The notes under the pieces: generated by a model
Seen by the model: only the letters and a program-made list of their open reading frames with translations
What the model was told of the DNA's origin: nothing
The model's database searches: none
Translations under genes and position numbers: made by a program
Shown here: in pieces, positions 1 through 7,832 of the stretch
Layout of the letters: every line of letters starts with the position of its first letter
How positions within the stretch are numbered: position 1 is the first letter of the stretch
Origin: Pseudomonadota bacterium
GTDB lineage: Bacteria > Desulfobacterota > Desulfovibrionia > Desulfovibrionales > Desulfovibrionaceae
Direction: 5' to 3'
Length of the DNA: 52,982 bases
NCBI GenBank assembly: GCA_023438245.1
Contig: JAEXRD010000140.1
Coordinates: forward strand, 1-52,982

Positions 1-1
1 C

Positions 2-655
2 ATCACCCTCAAGGCCGTGAACACGCTGAAGAAGGTGGCTGTGGTGTTCGCCGCCGCGTCCACCAAGAACGACTTTTCCCTGGCGCAGAGGATCGCCGCG
101 CCGCACCTGCGCGAGGGCGTGGACATCGTGCGCCTGGAGTTCCCCATGACCCGCGACCAGCAGGTGCTGGACAAGGCCTGGCGCGCCAACGCCGACGCGG
201 TCATCGGCGTGCTGGCCCAGGGCCGCGACGCCGCGTTCCTGACCCTTGGCGACCCCATGACCTACAGCACCTTCGGCTACCTGCTGCGCACGCTCAATGG
301 CCTGCTCGCCGAGATTCCGGTACGGGTCATCCCCGGCGTGACCAGCTACCAGGCGGCGGCGGCGCACACCGGGCGCGTGCTGGCGGAGAGCGGCGAGAGC
401 CTCACCGTGCTTTCCGGCGTGGCCCCGGAGGAGGAGCTGGAGGCGGCCCTCAAGGCTGCCGATTCCGCAGTGATCCTGAAGGCCTACAAGACCATGCCGG
501 TGATCCGCCGGGTGCTGACGCGCCTGGGCCTGGCCGAGTCCGCCGTGTTCGTCACCCGGCTGGGCCACGAGGGCGAGGAGGTCATCACCGGGCTGGACAA
601 CATCCCGGAAAAGCCGAGTTATTTCTCGCTGCTGCTGGTGCGCAAGGGGCGCTAG
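2..655 (+). CDS. cbiL: Precorrin-2/cobalt-factor II C20-methyltransferase, 5' truncated
   Basis: This is the C-terminal ~217 residues of a tetrapyrrole (SAM-dependent) methylase of corrin-ring synthesis, which methylates C20 of (cobalt-)precorrin-2 in the cytoplasm. The frame is open to the window edge and reads ITLKAVNTLKKVAVVFAAAS, which matches the usual start of the family after the DP(E/L)LITLKA region, so the true start lies upstream; the GTG at 17 is internal. GDPMTYSTFGYL is the SAM/substrate loop and VRVIPGVTSYQAAAA the second family motif. Total family length is about 230-240 aa, so only some 20 residues are missing. The other corrin genes of this window (44-52 kb) suggest the anaerobic branch, hence cbiL rather than cobI. 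It converges on the caspase gene 28 bp downstream. Confidence 0.88.
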   Translation: MTLKAVNTLKKVAVVFAAASTKNDFSLAQRIAAPHLREGVDIVRLEFPMTRDQQVLDKAWRANADAVIGVLAQGRDAAFLTLGDPMTYSTFGYLLRTLNGLLAEIPVRVIPGVTSYQAAAAHTGRVLAESGESLTVLSGVAPEEELEAALKAADSAVILKAYKTMPVIRRVLTRLGLAESAVFVTRLGHEGEEVITGLDNIPEKPSYFSLLLVRKGR

Positions 656-682
656 GAAGCATCCCCCGGGCGCGCAGCCCGC

Positions 683-2728
683 TCACTTTCCGCCTGGAAG
701 CCGCACCAGCCAGCCGTCCCGGGTGTTGCCGTCGTGCGTGGCGAACCGGAAGGGAATGGCCGAGAGGTCCCCGCCCAGTTCGCCGGTGAAGTCGGTGTGG
801 CCGTCGCTGGCGATGCCGAACACCACAAGCTTGTAGTGGTAGCGGAAGCTCAGGGTGCCGCCCTGCAGCCGGATGTCGGTGACGCTGACGGGGCGGGCGC
901 TGCTGGCGCCTCCGCTCGGGGTTCCGACGAGCTGGCCGTCCTTGACGCCGAACTCCAGGACAAGCGGGCCGGGCTTCCTGTCCGGGCCAGGGGCCACGGC
1001 GTACCGGCCCGCGAACCGGCTGGCCAGGTCGTTCTGCGCTGCGGGCGGGGCGTCCTGGCTCGCGGCGGAGGGCGGCTGCTCGCGCACCAGGCGCAGGCCG
1101 AGCGTGTAGTGCCGGTAGTTCGGCGGGTTGCTGTCGCGGTAGGCGCAGCGGGCCTTGTCCGGGCCATAGAACCAGCTGCCGCCCCGGTTCACCCGGTTCG
1201 GCCCGCCGGAATCGCCCACCGGGTTCCTTCCCGCGGGCCGGGCGTAGGCCTGGGCGTCGTACAGGTCCTCCACCCACTCCCAGACGTTGCCGCTCATGTC
1301 GTACAGCCCCAGGCCGTTGGGAACCTTTGTGGCCGTTGGCCGCGTGGAGCCGCCGATGCCCAGCACGGACTGGGAGTGCCAGGCCACCAGGTCGGGGTCC
1401 GCCGCTCCGGAATAGGTCTCGTCCTTGCCGCCGCTGCGGCAGGCGTACTCCCATTCCGCCTCCGTCGGCAGGCGGAACCGCCCCGCGCCGCTTGCGCCCA
1501 GCTTGGAGGCAAAGGCCTTGGCGTCGTTCCAGGCCACGTTCTCCACCGGCATGTTCAGCGAGTTGCCGGTCTTGGCCCGCGTGAAGAACGCCGGGTTCTC
1601 GCCCATGGCCTTGAGCCACTGGCCCTGGGTCACCTCGGACCTGCCCATCCAGAACCCGTCCAGGCAGACCTCGTGGACCGGCTTCTCATCGGCCCGGCCG
1701 CCCGCGCTGCCCATGCGGTAGCAGCCGCCGGGCACCCACGCGAACTCCATGCCCGTGGCGGGCTCGGTCCAGATCTCGCCCGCGCGGGGCTCGCCCGCCG
1801 CCGGGGCGGGAGGAACCTGCTTGGGCGCGGGGGCCATCGTCTGCTGCTGGGGGGCTTGCGGCTGCGGAGCCGCCTTCTGGGGGGCGGCTGGCGCAGGCTG
1901 AGGGACCGGGGCCTGCTTGGGCGCCGCGGGCGGGGCCGGAACAGGCGCGATGCTGGCCAACTGGCCGCCGCCGGCGAAATAGAAGTCGCCCGTCAGGCTG
2001 GAGGACTCCCAGGGAATCTGCTTGCGCCCGGTCTCGTTCAGCACGGCGATGCGCGTCTGCTTGAGTACGTTCTCGATGCTCAGCCCCGGCGCGCGCATGA
2101 ACCGCAGCAGGTGGCTGGTGTACACGCCGTTGCGGCCGACGCCGTCGGCGGCCACGCTGTCCGGGGCGGTGGCGTAGGCGATGAGCGTGCCCGTGGGCGC
2201 GTCCATCTTGGCCAGGCCCGCGTCGGCGCTGCGCCAGGAGCGGGCGAAGGGGTTGTTGCGGCAGGCGTCCAGGATGACCAGGTTCAGCCCGTTGCCCGCG
2301 TCCTCCATGCGCCCCAGGACACGCCCGGCGTCCAGGCACAGGCTCTTCACGTCCTGCTCCACCTGGATGCGCGCATCCACCGGCACGAGGTAGTTCACGC
2401 CCTTCACCTGCAGGCCGTGCCCGGCGAAGAAGAACAGACCGGTGCCGCCCTTCTTGAGGCTGGTCCAGAACTGGTCCAGCGCGTCCTCCATCTGGCGCAG
2501 GGAGGCGTTCTCGCGCGAGATGACCTCGAAGCCCAGGCTCCGGAGCGCGGCGGCCATGTCGCGGGCGTCGTTGACGGGATTTTTCAGCGGCGCGGAGGGG
2601 TAGGCCCCGTTGCCGATGACCAGCGCCACGCGGCGCTCCTGCTGGGCGGCCAGTGCGGACGCGGGCGCGGCCAGGAACAGGAGCGCGCAGGCCAGAATCA
2701 GCAAGGCGGCGGCGTTACGCATGGGCAC
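683..2728 (-). CDS. Secreted caspase-like (C14) protein with SUMF1/FGE-like domain
   Basis: The 681-aa protein has a Sec signal peptide (residues 1-28, ending ASALA), a caspase/metacaspase p20 domain (33-255), a Pro/Ala/Gln-rich linker (262-312), a formylglycine-generating-enzyme-like (SUMF1/EgtB/PvdO fold) domain (317-548) and a C-terminal beta-rich domain (about 570-680). The catalytic dyad is visible: His104 in FFFAGHG and Cys156 in VILDACRNNPF. The SUMF1 domain has its fold signatures (GMEFAWVPGG, RLPTEAEWEYACR, GNVWEWVEDLY, NRGGSW) but only one Cys (528) where true FGEs have a redox Cys pair, so I infer ligand binding or a structural role, not formylglycine formation. The ATG at 2728 follows a GGAGG-like site. 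The C-terminal domain recurs in the caspase protein at 25.3 kb. Substrate unknown. Confidence 0.9.
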   Translation of the reverse strand: MPMRNAAALLILACALLFLAAPASALAAQQERRVALVIGNGAYPSAPLKNPVNDARDMAAALRSLGFEVISRENASLRQMEDALDQFWTSLKKGGTGLFFFAGHGLQVKGVNYLVPVDARIQVEQDVKSLCLDAGRVLGRMEDAGNGLNLVILDACRNNPFARSWRSADAGLAKMDAPTGTLIAYATAPDSVAADGVGRNGVYTSHLLRFMRAPGLSIENVLKQTRIAVLNETGRKQIPWESSSLTGDFYFAGGGQLASIAPVPAPPAAPKQAPVPQPAPAAPQKAAPQPQAPQQQTMAPAPKQVPPAPAAGEPRAGEIWTEPATGMEFAWVPGGCYRMGSAGGRADEKPVHEVCLDGFWMGRSEVTQGQWLKAMGENPAFFTRAKTGNSLNMPVENVAWNDAKAFASKLGASGAGRFRLPTEAEWEYACRSGGKDETYSGAADPDLVAWHSQSVLGIGGSTRPTATKVPNGLGLYDMSGNVWEWVEDLYDAQAYARPAGRNPVGDSGGPNRVNRGGSWFYGPDKARCAYRDSNPPNYRHYTLGLRLVREQPPSAASQDAPPAAQNDLASRFAGRYAVAPGPDRKPGPLVLEFGVKDGQLVGTPSGGASSARPVSVTDIRLQGGTLSFRYHYKLVVFGIASDGHTDFTGELGGDLSAIPFRFATHDGNTRDGWLVRLPGGK

Positions 2729-2778
2729 CTCCGGGATGCCCTCTACGTATCAGAGTCGCACGCTCCCGCGCAAGCCGC

Positions 2779-4155
2779 CTACTCCACCAGAACCATGTGC
2801 AGATCGCACACGTTGGTCATGGTGGGGCCGGTCTTGTACAGCCCGCCGATGGCCTCGAAGAAGTGGTAGGAGTCGTTGGCCTTGAGCGCGGCGGCGGTGG
2901 ACAGCCCGGCCTCGCGGGCGCGCGCCAGCATGTCGGCGGAGGCGTAGGCCCCGGCGGCGTCGGTGGGGCCGTCGCTGCCGTCGGTGCTGGCCGAGAGGAA
3001 GGCGATGCCCCGGCCCTCTTCCGGGTCGCGCTCCAGCTCCGCCAGGAAGGCCAGGGCCATCTCCTGGTTGCGGCCGCCCTTGCCCTCGCCGGTGAGCGTC
3101 ACCACCGTCTCGCCGCCGATGATGACGCAGGCGGGCTTTTTCACAAGCATCTCCGTCTTGCGCACGTCCTGGCCGATGCCGGACAGGAACTTGGCCACCT
3201 CGCGGGCCTCGCCGGTGAGCAGGCAGGTCAGCGGGGCCACGTTGTAGCCCAGCTCGCGGGCCTTGTCGCAGGCGGCCAGCAGCGCGGCGTGGTTGGTGCC
3301 GATGAGCAGGTTGGCGGCGTGCTCCAGGGCCGGGTCGCCGGGCTTGGGCGTCTCGGCGATCTCGCCCGCCAGGCCCAGCTCCAGGGCGCGCAGCACCTCG
3401 GGCGGCAGCTTGGCGGCCACGCCGTACTTGTCCACGATGGCCATGGCCTGGGCGTAGGTGCTCTCGTCGGCGCTGGTGATGCCGGAGGCGATGGTGTCCA
3501 GGCGGTCGCCCACCACGTCGGAGAGGATGAAGGACAGGCTGGTGGCCGGGGCGATGAGCCGCAGGTAGCGCCCGCCCTTGAGCTCGGAGAGGTGCTTGCG
3601 CAGGCAGTTGATCTCGCGGATGTCCGCCCCGCAGGCCAAGAGGGCGCGGGTCATCTCCTGCTTGTGGGCCAGGGTCAGGGTCACGGTCTTGCCGCCGTCC
3701 ACGTAGGTCATGGGCGCGGGCAAGAGCGCGGAGCCGCCGCCGGAGATGCAGTTGATGACCAGGGTCTTCTCGTCGGCGGCGCGGGCCATCTCGGCCATGC
3801 GCTGGGCGGCGCGCACACCGGCCTCGTCGGGCACGGGGTGGGCGGCCTCGGCCTGCTCGATGCGGGTGAGCCGGTCGGTGTGGCCGTATTTGACGCACAC
3901 GAGGCCACCGGTGATCCTGTCGCCCAGCACTTCCTCCAGGGCGCGGGCCATGCGGCCGGAGGCCTTGCCGCAGCCCAGGACGATCACGCGCTCGAAGCGC
4001 GAAAGGTCGACCTCGTGGCGGGCGTTCTCCAGCTCGGCGGTGAGCCAGCTGCCGTGCAGGCGCACGCGGTCCTTGATCATGCCGTAGGGGTCGATGCGCC
4101 TCAGCGCGGCGGTGAAGATCTCCTGCAGGGCCTGGAAGCGGGGATCGGTGTGCAC
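2779..4155 (-). CDS. Glycerate 2-kinase (MOFRL family)
   Basis: Predicted 458-aa cytoplasmic kinase that makes 2-phosphoglycerate from D-glycerate. Family motifs are clear: an N-terminal DUF4147 domain with GCGKASGRMA, GHT and ISGGGSALLPAP, and a C-terminal MOFRL domain with IIGGETVVTLTG and KGGRNQEMALAF. The frame is open upstream to 4434, but the protein homology begins at VHTDPRFQAL; a GTG at 4155 with AGGAGG six bases upstream is therefore the start. Length fits the family (about 420-460 aa). It is a monocistronic minus-strand gene, divergent from the DUF2059-like gene with a 136-bp intergenic region. Its role, glycerate salvage or photorespiration-like glyoxylate handling, cannot be decided from context. 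Confidence 0.9.
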   Translation of the reverse strand: MHTDPRFQALQEIFTAALRRIDPYGMIKDRVRLHGSWLTAELENARHEVDLSRFERVIVLGCGKASGRMARALEEVLGDRITGGLVCVKYGHTDRLTRIEQAEAAHPVPDEAGVRAAQRMAEMARAADEKTLVINCISGGGSALLPAPMTYVDGGKTVTLTLAHKQEMTRALLACGADIREINCLRKHLSELKGGRYLRLIAPATSLSFILSDVVGDRLDTIASGITSADESTYAQAMAIVDKYGVAAKLPPEVLRALELGLAGEIAETPKPGDPALEHAANLLIGTNHAALLAACDKARELGYNVAPLTCLLTGEAREVAKFLSGIGQDVRKTEMLVKKPACVIIGGETVVTLTGEGKGGRNQEMALAFLAELERDPEEGRGIAFLSASTDGSDGPTDAAGAYASADMLARAREAGLSTAAALKANDSYHFFEAIGGLYKTGPTMTNVCDLHMVLVE

Positions 4156-4291
4156 GGGGGGCCTCCTGCCGCGGGTTGCGGCTGGCGGGCAGACTACCCG
4201 CAGCCCCGCCTGCGCGCAAGGTGGACGGGGATGCGGGGCTTGCCTTTCGGCGCGGCTCGTGGTTGTGTGCCGCAAACATTCGGAGGAACCC

Positions 4292-4837
4292 ATGCGCCGC
4301 ACCCCTTGCTCCTTGCTGGCCGCCCCGCTCCTGGCCCTTTGCCTGACCCTTTCCGCCCTGTTCTCCACCGTGGCCCCGGCCCTGGCCGCGGGCGCGGAGA
4401 AACCCCGGCAGGCGGACCTGGCCGACGTGCTCACCTACGTGCGCCTGTTCGGCTACCGGGACATGCTCAAGATGGGCGTGGAGCGCCAGCTGGCGGAGCT
4501 TTCCGACTACTACCGCACCCAGCGGCCCGACGTGCCCGCCGAGGTGCTGGACGCCATCTTCCAGGAGCTGCGCGGCGAACTGGCCGGCAGCGTGGACCAG
4601 AGCGAGCGCGAGATGGCCGAAGTGATGCGGCACCACCTGACCAGCGACGACGTGGCCTTCCTCATCGGCGTGGGCAGCGACCCGCGCATGCAGCGCGTGG
4701 TGAAGCTCCAGCCGGTCATCGCCAAGGACCTGGAGCCCATCAGCGAACGCCTGGCCGACCAGATGGTGGCCCGCGCCCTGCCGCGCATCGAGCAGCGCCT
4801 GCGCGCCCTGCCGCAGGGCGAAAAGCAGCCCCTGTAG
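4292..4837 (+). CDS. Exported DUF2059-like protein
   Basis: A 181-aa protein with a Sec signal peptide (about residues 1-33, hydrophobic core LLAAPLLALCLTLSAL, cleavage near ALAAG). The mature part is all-helical and resembles DUF2059: a conserved stretch reading HHLTSDDVAFLIGVG and SDPRMQRVVKLQPVI corresponds to the family's 'F(s/t)xxE(l)xxLxxFYxSPxGxK' region. The ATG at 4292 is chosen because GGAGG lies seven bases upstream and the signal peptide begins there, although the frame is open from 4094. Molecular function is unknown. A GC-rich hairpin without a T-run (4840-4846 pairing with 4855-4861) follows the stop codon. Confidence 0.7.
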   Translation: MRRTPCSLLAAPLLALCLTLSALFSTVAPALAAGAEKPRQADLADVLTYVRLFGYRDMLKMGVERQLAELSDYYRTQRPDVPAEVLDAIFQELRGELAGSVDQSEREMAEVMRHHLTSDDVAFLIGVGSDPRMQRVVKLQPVIAKDLEPISERLADQMVARALPRIEQRLRALPQGEKQPL

Positions 4838-4908
4838 CCCCCGCGGGGGAACCGCCGCGGGATGAAATTCGTATTGCGCGGCCCGTGGAAATGGGGGATA
4901 CGTACCCC

Positions 4909-6192
4909 ATGACACAGCAGTGGCAGCTCGAACCGAAAGTCAGCAAGCCCATCTTCGTGGCGCGCCAGCCCATCTTCGACGCGCGCGAGAAGATCTGGGC
5001 CTACGAACTGCTGTTTCGCGGCAGCGCCCAGGCCAGCGAGTCGGGCGTGACCACCGGGCTGGACGATCTGGCCACGGCCTCGGTCATCGCCGACGGCTTC
5101 GCCCTGGCCTTCTCCGGCATGGACAAGAGCAAGCACGCCTTCATCAATTTTCCCCAGCGCCTGCTGCTGGACGGCTCGGTGTACGCGCTGCCCAGCGAAA
5201 TCTGCGTGGTGGAGGTGCTGGAGAGCATCACCCCCACCCGCGAGATGGTGGCCGCGCTGGCCCAGATCAAGGCCCGGGGCTACCTGCTGGCCCTGGACGA
5301 CTACATCGGCCAGCCCGGCTTCGAGGAGGTCATCCGCCTGGCCGACATCGTGAAGGTGGAGGTGCTGGGCATGAGCCCGGACAGGCTGGCCAGCGTCACC
5401 GGGCCGCTGTTGGCCGCCGGCTGCAGGCTGCTGGCAGAGAAGGTCGAGGACCGCGCCACCTACGACCTGTGCAAGCAGCTGGGCTACTCGCTGTTCCAGG
5501 GTTTCTTCTTCAGCCGGCCGGAGACCATGGCCGGCAGCAAGGTGCCCACCCCGGTGCTGGCCAAGATGCGCCTGCTGCGCGCGCTCACCGGGGAAAGCTT
5601 CGATGTGCGCGAGCTGTCCAAGATCCTCTCCAGCGACCCCACGCTGAGCTACCGGCTGCTCAATTTCATCAATTCCGCGGCCTTCTCGCTGCGCAGCAAG
5701 ATCCAGTCGATCCAGCAGGCCCTGACCCTGCTGGGCCAGCAGCAGATCAAGCAGTGGTTCCTGGCGGTCATCGTGTCCGATTTCGACAGCACCTCCAAGG
5801 TGCAGGAGGCGGCGTTCATCTCGCTGCAGCGGGCCCGCTACCTGGAGAACATGGCCGGGCTGCTGGGCAGCGGCCAGTTCCGCAGCGAGACGCTGTTCCT
5901 GCTGGGCCTGTTCTCGCGCCTGGACGTGCTGCTGGCCCAGCCCATGGACAAGCTGCTGCAGGGCATCCCGCTGGACAAGTACGTGGAGGCCGCGCTGCTG
6001 GGCAAGGACTCGCCCTACGCGTCGTGGCTCAGGCTGGTGCAGGACATCGAGGTGGGCCGCTGGGAAGAGGTGGCAACCTTCCTCCAGGAGCGCGACCTGG
6101 ACCACGGGGCCTCGGCCAGCAGCTACGCCGAGTCCGTGGAATGGGCGCAGACGCTGCTGCGCTGCAAGAGCGAATCCTGCGCCCCGGCCTAG
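4909..6192 (+). CDS. EAL-HDOD signalling protein (YuxH type)
   Basis: The 427-aa protein has an N-terminal degenerate EAL domain (about 14-200) and a C-terminal HDOD domain (about 205-400). VARQPIFDAREKIWAYELLFRG is the family hallmark; the EAL position reads YELLF with Glu33 kept, and the later metal-site segment reads ALDDYIG, so c-di-GMP hydrolysis is uncertain. The region EKVEDRATYDLCKQLGYSLFQGFFFSRPE is typical of YuxH-like proteins. The HDOD domain (KILSSDPTLSYRLLNFINS) resembles a defunct HD hydrolase used in protein-protein signalling. ATG 4909 is preceded by GGGGGA; the frame runs open far upstream but without homology. The stop is eight bases from the EF-hand gene, so the two are probably cotranscribed. 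Confidence 0.9.
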   Translation: MTQQWQLEPKVSKPIFVARQPIFDAREKIWAYELLFRGSAQASESGVTTGLDDLATASVIADGFALAFSGMDKSKHAFINFPQRLLLDGSVYALPSEICVVEVLESITPTREMVAALAQIKARGYLLALDDYIGQPGFEEVIRLADIVKVEVLGMSPDRLASVTGPLLAAGCRLLAEKVEDRATYDLCKQLGYSLFQGFFFSRPETMAGSKVPTPVLAKMRLLRALTGESFDVRELSKILSSDPTLSYRLLNFINSAAFSLRSKIQSIQQALTLLGQQQIKQWFLAVIVSDFDSTSKVQEAAFISLQRARYLENMAGLLGSGQFRSETLFLLGLFSRLDVLLAQPMDKLLQGIPLDKYVEAALLGKDSPYASWLRLVQDIEVGRWEEVATFLQERDLDHGASASSYAESVEWAQTLLRCKSESCAPA

Positions 6193-6200
6193 CCCCGCCC

Positions 6201-7052
6201 ATGCGCCTCCGCCTGCTGGCGCTGGCCGCCGCCCTGCTGCTCCTGCCCTGCTCCGCCCCGGCCCAGGAAGCTCCGCCTCATGTGGACGAAGCCCCGCGCC
6301 CGACCGCGCCGAGGCCCGCCCAGCCCCAAAAATCCGCACCCGCCAAGCCCGCTCCGGCAAGGCCGACGCCCCCAAAACCGCAGCCCAAGCCCGGCCCGGC
6401 GGTGCAGAACGACGGCAAGCGCTACCTGCGCAGCCTGGACGAGAACCACGACGCCCGCATCACCAGGAAGGAATTCCTGGCCCGCGCGCGCGAGCAGTTC
6501 GCCGAGCTGGACCTGAACCACGACGGCGCGCTCTCGCAGCGGGAACGCGAAATGGCCCGCGACCAGGCCCGCAAGAAGCGCGACGAGGCCCGCCGCCGAG
6601 CGGGCAAGCCGCCCATCGCCAGGGAGGCCGACCTGGCCCGCCCGCTCCCGCTTGCCGACCGCGACCAGGACGGGGACGGGCGCATCTCGCTGGGGGAATA
6701 CCTGGCCCGGCGCGAGCGCCAGTTCGACGAATTGGACGCCAACCACGACGGGGTCATCTCCCGCGCGGAGGCCAAGGCCGCCAAGGGCCGCATCCTGGCC
6801 CGCCGGGCGGAGATCAAGGAGGAGAAGCGCGCCGTGGCCCAGCGCCAGGCCCAGCGCCAGGCCGTGCGCGAGGAGAAGGTCCGGGCCAGGAAGCGCCGGG
6901 CCGTCCGCCACGAGGAGATCGTGGCCGAGCGCGAGGCCAAGGTTCAGCGCCGTGTGGAGCGCATGACCCGCCAGGCCGAGGCGCAGTGGGGGATTTCGCC
7001 CGAGGCCGCCGCGCTGGCCCCGCAAGCCGACACCGCGCCCGCCGCTCCCTAG
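6201..7052 (+). CDS. Secreted EF-hand protein
   Basis: A 283-aa exported protein: signal peptide (residues 1-22, LALAAALLLLPCSAPAQ), a Pro/Lys/Ala-rich stretch (25-68), four EF-hand Ca2+ loops in two pairs (DENHDARITRKEF, DLNHDGALSQRE, DRDQDGDGRISLGEY, DANHDGVISRAE) and a long basic helical tail rich in Arg, Lys, Gln and Glu (about 195-270) that may form a coiled coil. The first loop has Ala where Gly is usual, so it may be weaker. The start lies eight bases after the EAL-HDOD stop without a clear Shine-Dalgarno site, which suggests translational coupling. A role as a periplasmic Ca2+-binding protein is inferred; a partner is not visible. Confidence 0.8.
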   Translation: MRLRLLALAAALLLLPCSAPAQEAPPHVDEAPRPTAPRPAQPQKSAPAKPAPARPTPPKPQPKPGPAVQNDGKRYLRSLDENHDARITRKEFLARAREQFAELDLNHDGALSQREREMARDQARKKRDEARRRAGKPPIAREADLARPLPLADRDQDGDGRISLGEYLARRERQFDELDANHDGVISRAEAKAAKGRILARRAEIKEEKRAVAQRQAQRQAVREEKVRARKRRAVRHEEIVAEREAKVQRRVERMTRQAEAQWGISPEAAALAPQADTAPAAP

Positions 7053-7121
7053 AAGCTACTCCTGCCGAAGCTCCCTGCGGGCACTCTCCGAGGCTTTCCG
7101 GGATTATCTGAGGTTTTCCGC

Positions 7122-7174
7122 GGGCTGGCCCGGGGTTTCCGGGGGCTGGCCCGGGGTTTCCGGGGGCTGGCCCC
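7122..7174. repeat. 21-bp tandem repeat, about 2.5 copies
   Basis: The unit GGGCTGGCCCGGGGTTTCCGG occupies 7122-7142 and 7143-7163 exactly, and its first 11 bases (with one change) recur at 7164-7174. Two looser relatives (GAGGCTTTCCGG and GAGGTTTTCCGC) precede it at about 7089-7121. It lies in the 267-bp gap between two convergent genes and runs straight into the structured element at 7169. Confidence 0.85.
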
Positions 7175-7303
7175 GAAAGACGGATTTTGTTCACTGGCGA
7201 GGAAGGAAACGGCGGGTGGCCGGGGACAGTACTCTGACGGTACGGCCCCGGCCTCCCGCCGTTTTCTGACGAAGCCAGGGGGCAAAAGACGCTTTCCGGG
7301 ACC
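7169..7303. repeat. Structured intergenic element, copy 1
   Basis: A ~135-bp imperfect palindrome between the convergent EF-hand and cNMP genes. The inner stem is AAACGGCGGG (7207-7216) with CCCGCCGTTT (7255-7264), a T:T mismatch, then GGCCGGGG (7218-7225) with CCCCGGCC (7246-7253). The 20-nt loop carries GTAC twice. Outer arms around 7169-7195 and 7275-7303 pair imperfectly. A second copy is at 15762-15908. Blocks identical between copies include CTGGCGAGGAAG, GGCCGGGGA, GACGAAGCC and AAAGACGCTT. No T-run follows the stem, so it is not a classical intrinsic terminator. Confidence 0.8.
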
Positions 7304-7319
7304 GCCCCCCCCACCCCCC

Positions 7320-7832
7320 CTAGCCGTTCTTGCGGAGGGAGAGCGCCAGGGCGGTGGTGAGCTTGACGACCTCGGCATTGGCGCGGCGGATGGTGGCGGC
7401 CATGCGCCTGCCCAGGGTGGTGAGCAGCTTCACGCCCAGGGCGGGCTGGCGCTCCACCAGGCCGAAGAAGCGCTCCCGGTCCGTCACCAGGAAGTGGCAG
7501 TCCGTCACCGCCAGCACCGTGGCCGAACGCTGGTCGCTGTCGATGAGCGCCACCTCGCCGAAAATGGGCATGACGGAATCGTCCAGCGTGGCCAGCACCT
7601 TGCGCGTGCCCTCCATACTGGCCAGGGGAATGCTCATGCCCGGCAGCAGCATGGCCTTGGACACCTGCACCCGGCCCTCGATGAGCAGGAACATCTCCTC
7701 GCCGGACTCCTCCTCGCGGATGACCACGCTGCCCGCGGGCAGCACGCGCTCCTCGAAGATGGGCCGCAGGCAGTCCAGCTCCGGGCCGGAGAGCCCGGAA
7801 AACACCGGCACGCGGGCGAAATCAACAGCCAT
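7320..7832 (-). CDS. Stand-alone cyclic-nucleotide-binding protein
   Basis: A 170-aa protein that is essentially one cNMP-binding domain. The N-terminal part PVFSGLSGPELDCLRPIFEERVLPAGSVVIREEE is the CAP/Crp-family beta-roll start, and the phosphate-binding cassette reads FGEVALIDSDQRSATV with Glu93 and Arg102, the residues that hold the ribose and phosphate, both present. It has no HTH and no membrane segment. The ATG at 7832 has GGGAGG upstream and lies inside the last codons of the K+ channel gene (11-bp overlap), which implies coupled translation and probably a joint function as a detached gating domain. Confidence 0.88.
   Translation of the reverse strand: MAVDFARVPVFSGLSGPELDCLRPIFEERVLPAGSVVIREEESGEEMFLLIEGRVQVSKAMLLPGMSIPLASMEGTRKVLATLDDSVMPIFGEVALIDSDQRSATVLAVTDCHFLVTDRERFFGLVERQPALGVKLLTTLGRRMAATIRRANAEVVKLTTALALSLRKNG

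Noticed and set aside
683..1700. SUMF1 domain as a true formylglycine-generating enzyme
   Set aside because: The Cys pair is missing and no sulfatase gene is in the window.
2653..6192. Very long open frames antisense or out of frame with real genes (for example 1179 aa here, about 1195 aa at 11306-14893, about 1016 aa at 40387-43437)
   Set aside because: High GC makes stops rare. These frames are Arg/Ala/Gly/His-rich with no domain, and the true genes have signatures in another frame. Only the 3' part from 4909 of this first one is a gene.
7304..7320. Poly-C tract next to the cNMP gene stop as a phase-variation tract
   Set aside because: It is 3' to both convergent genes, so slippage would not change a reading frame or promoter spacing.
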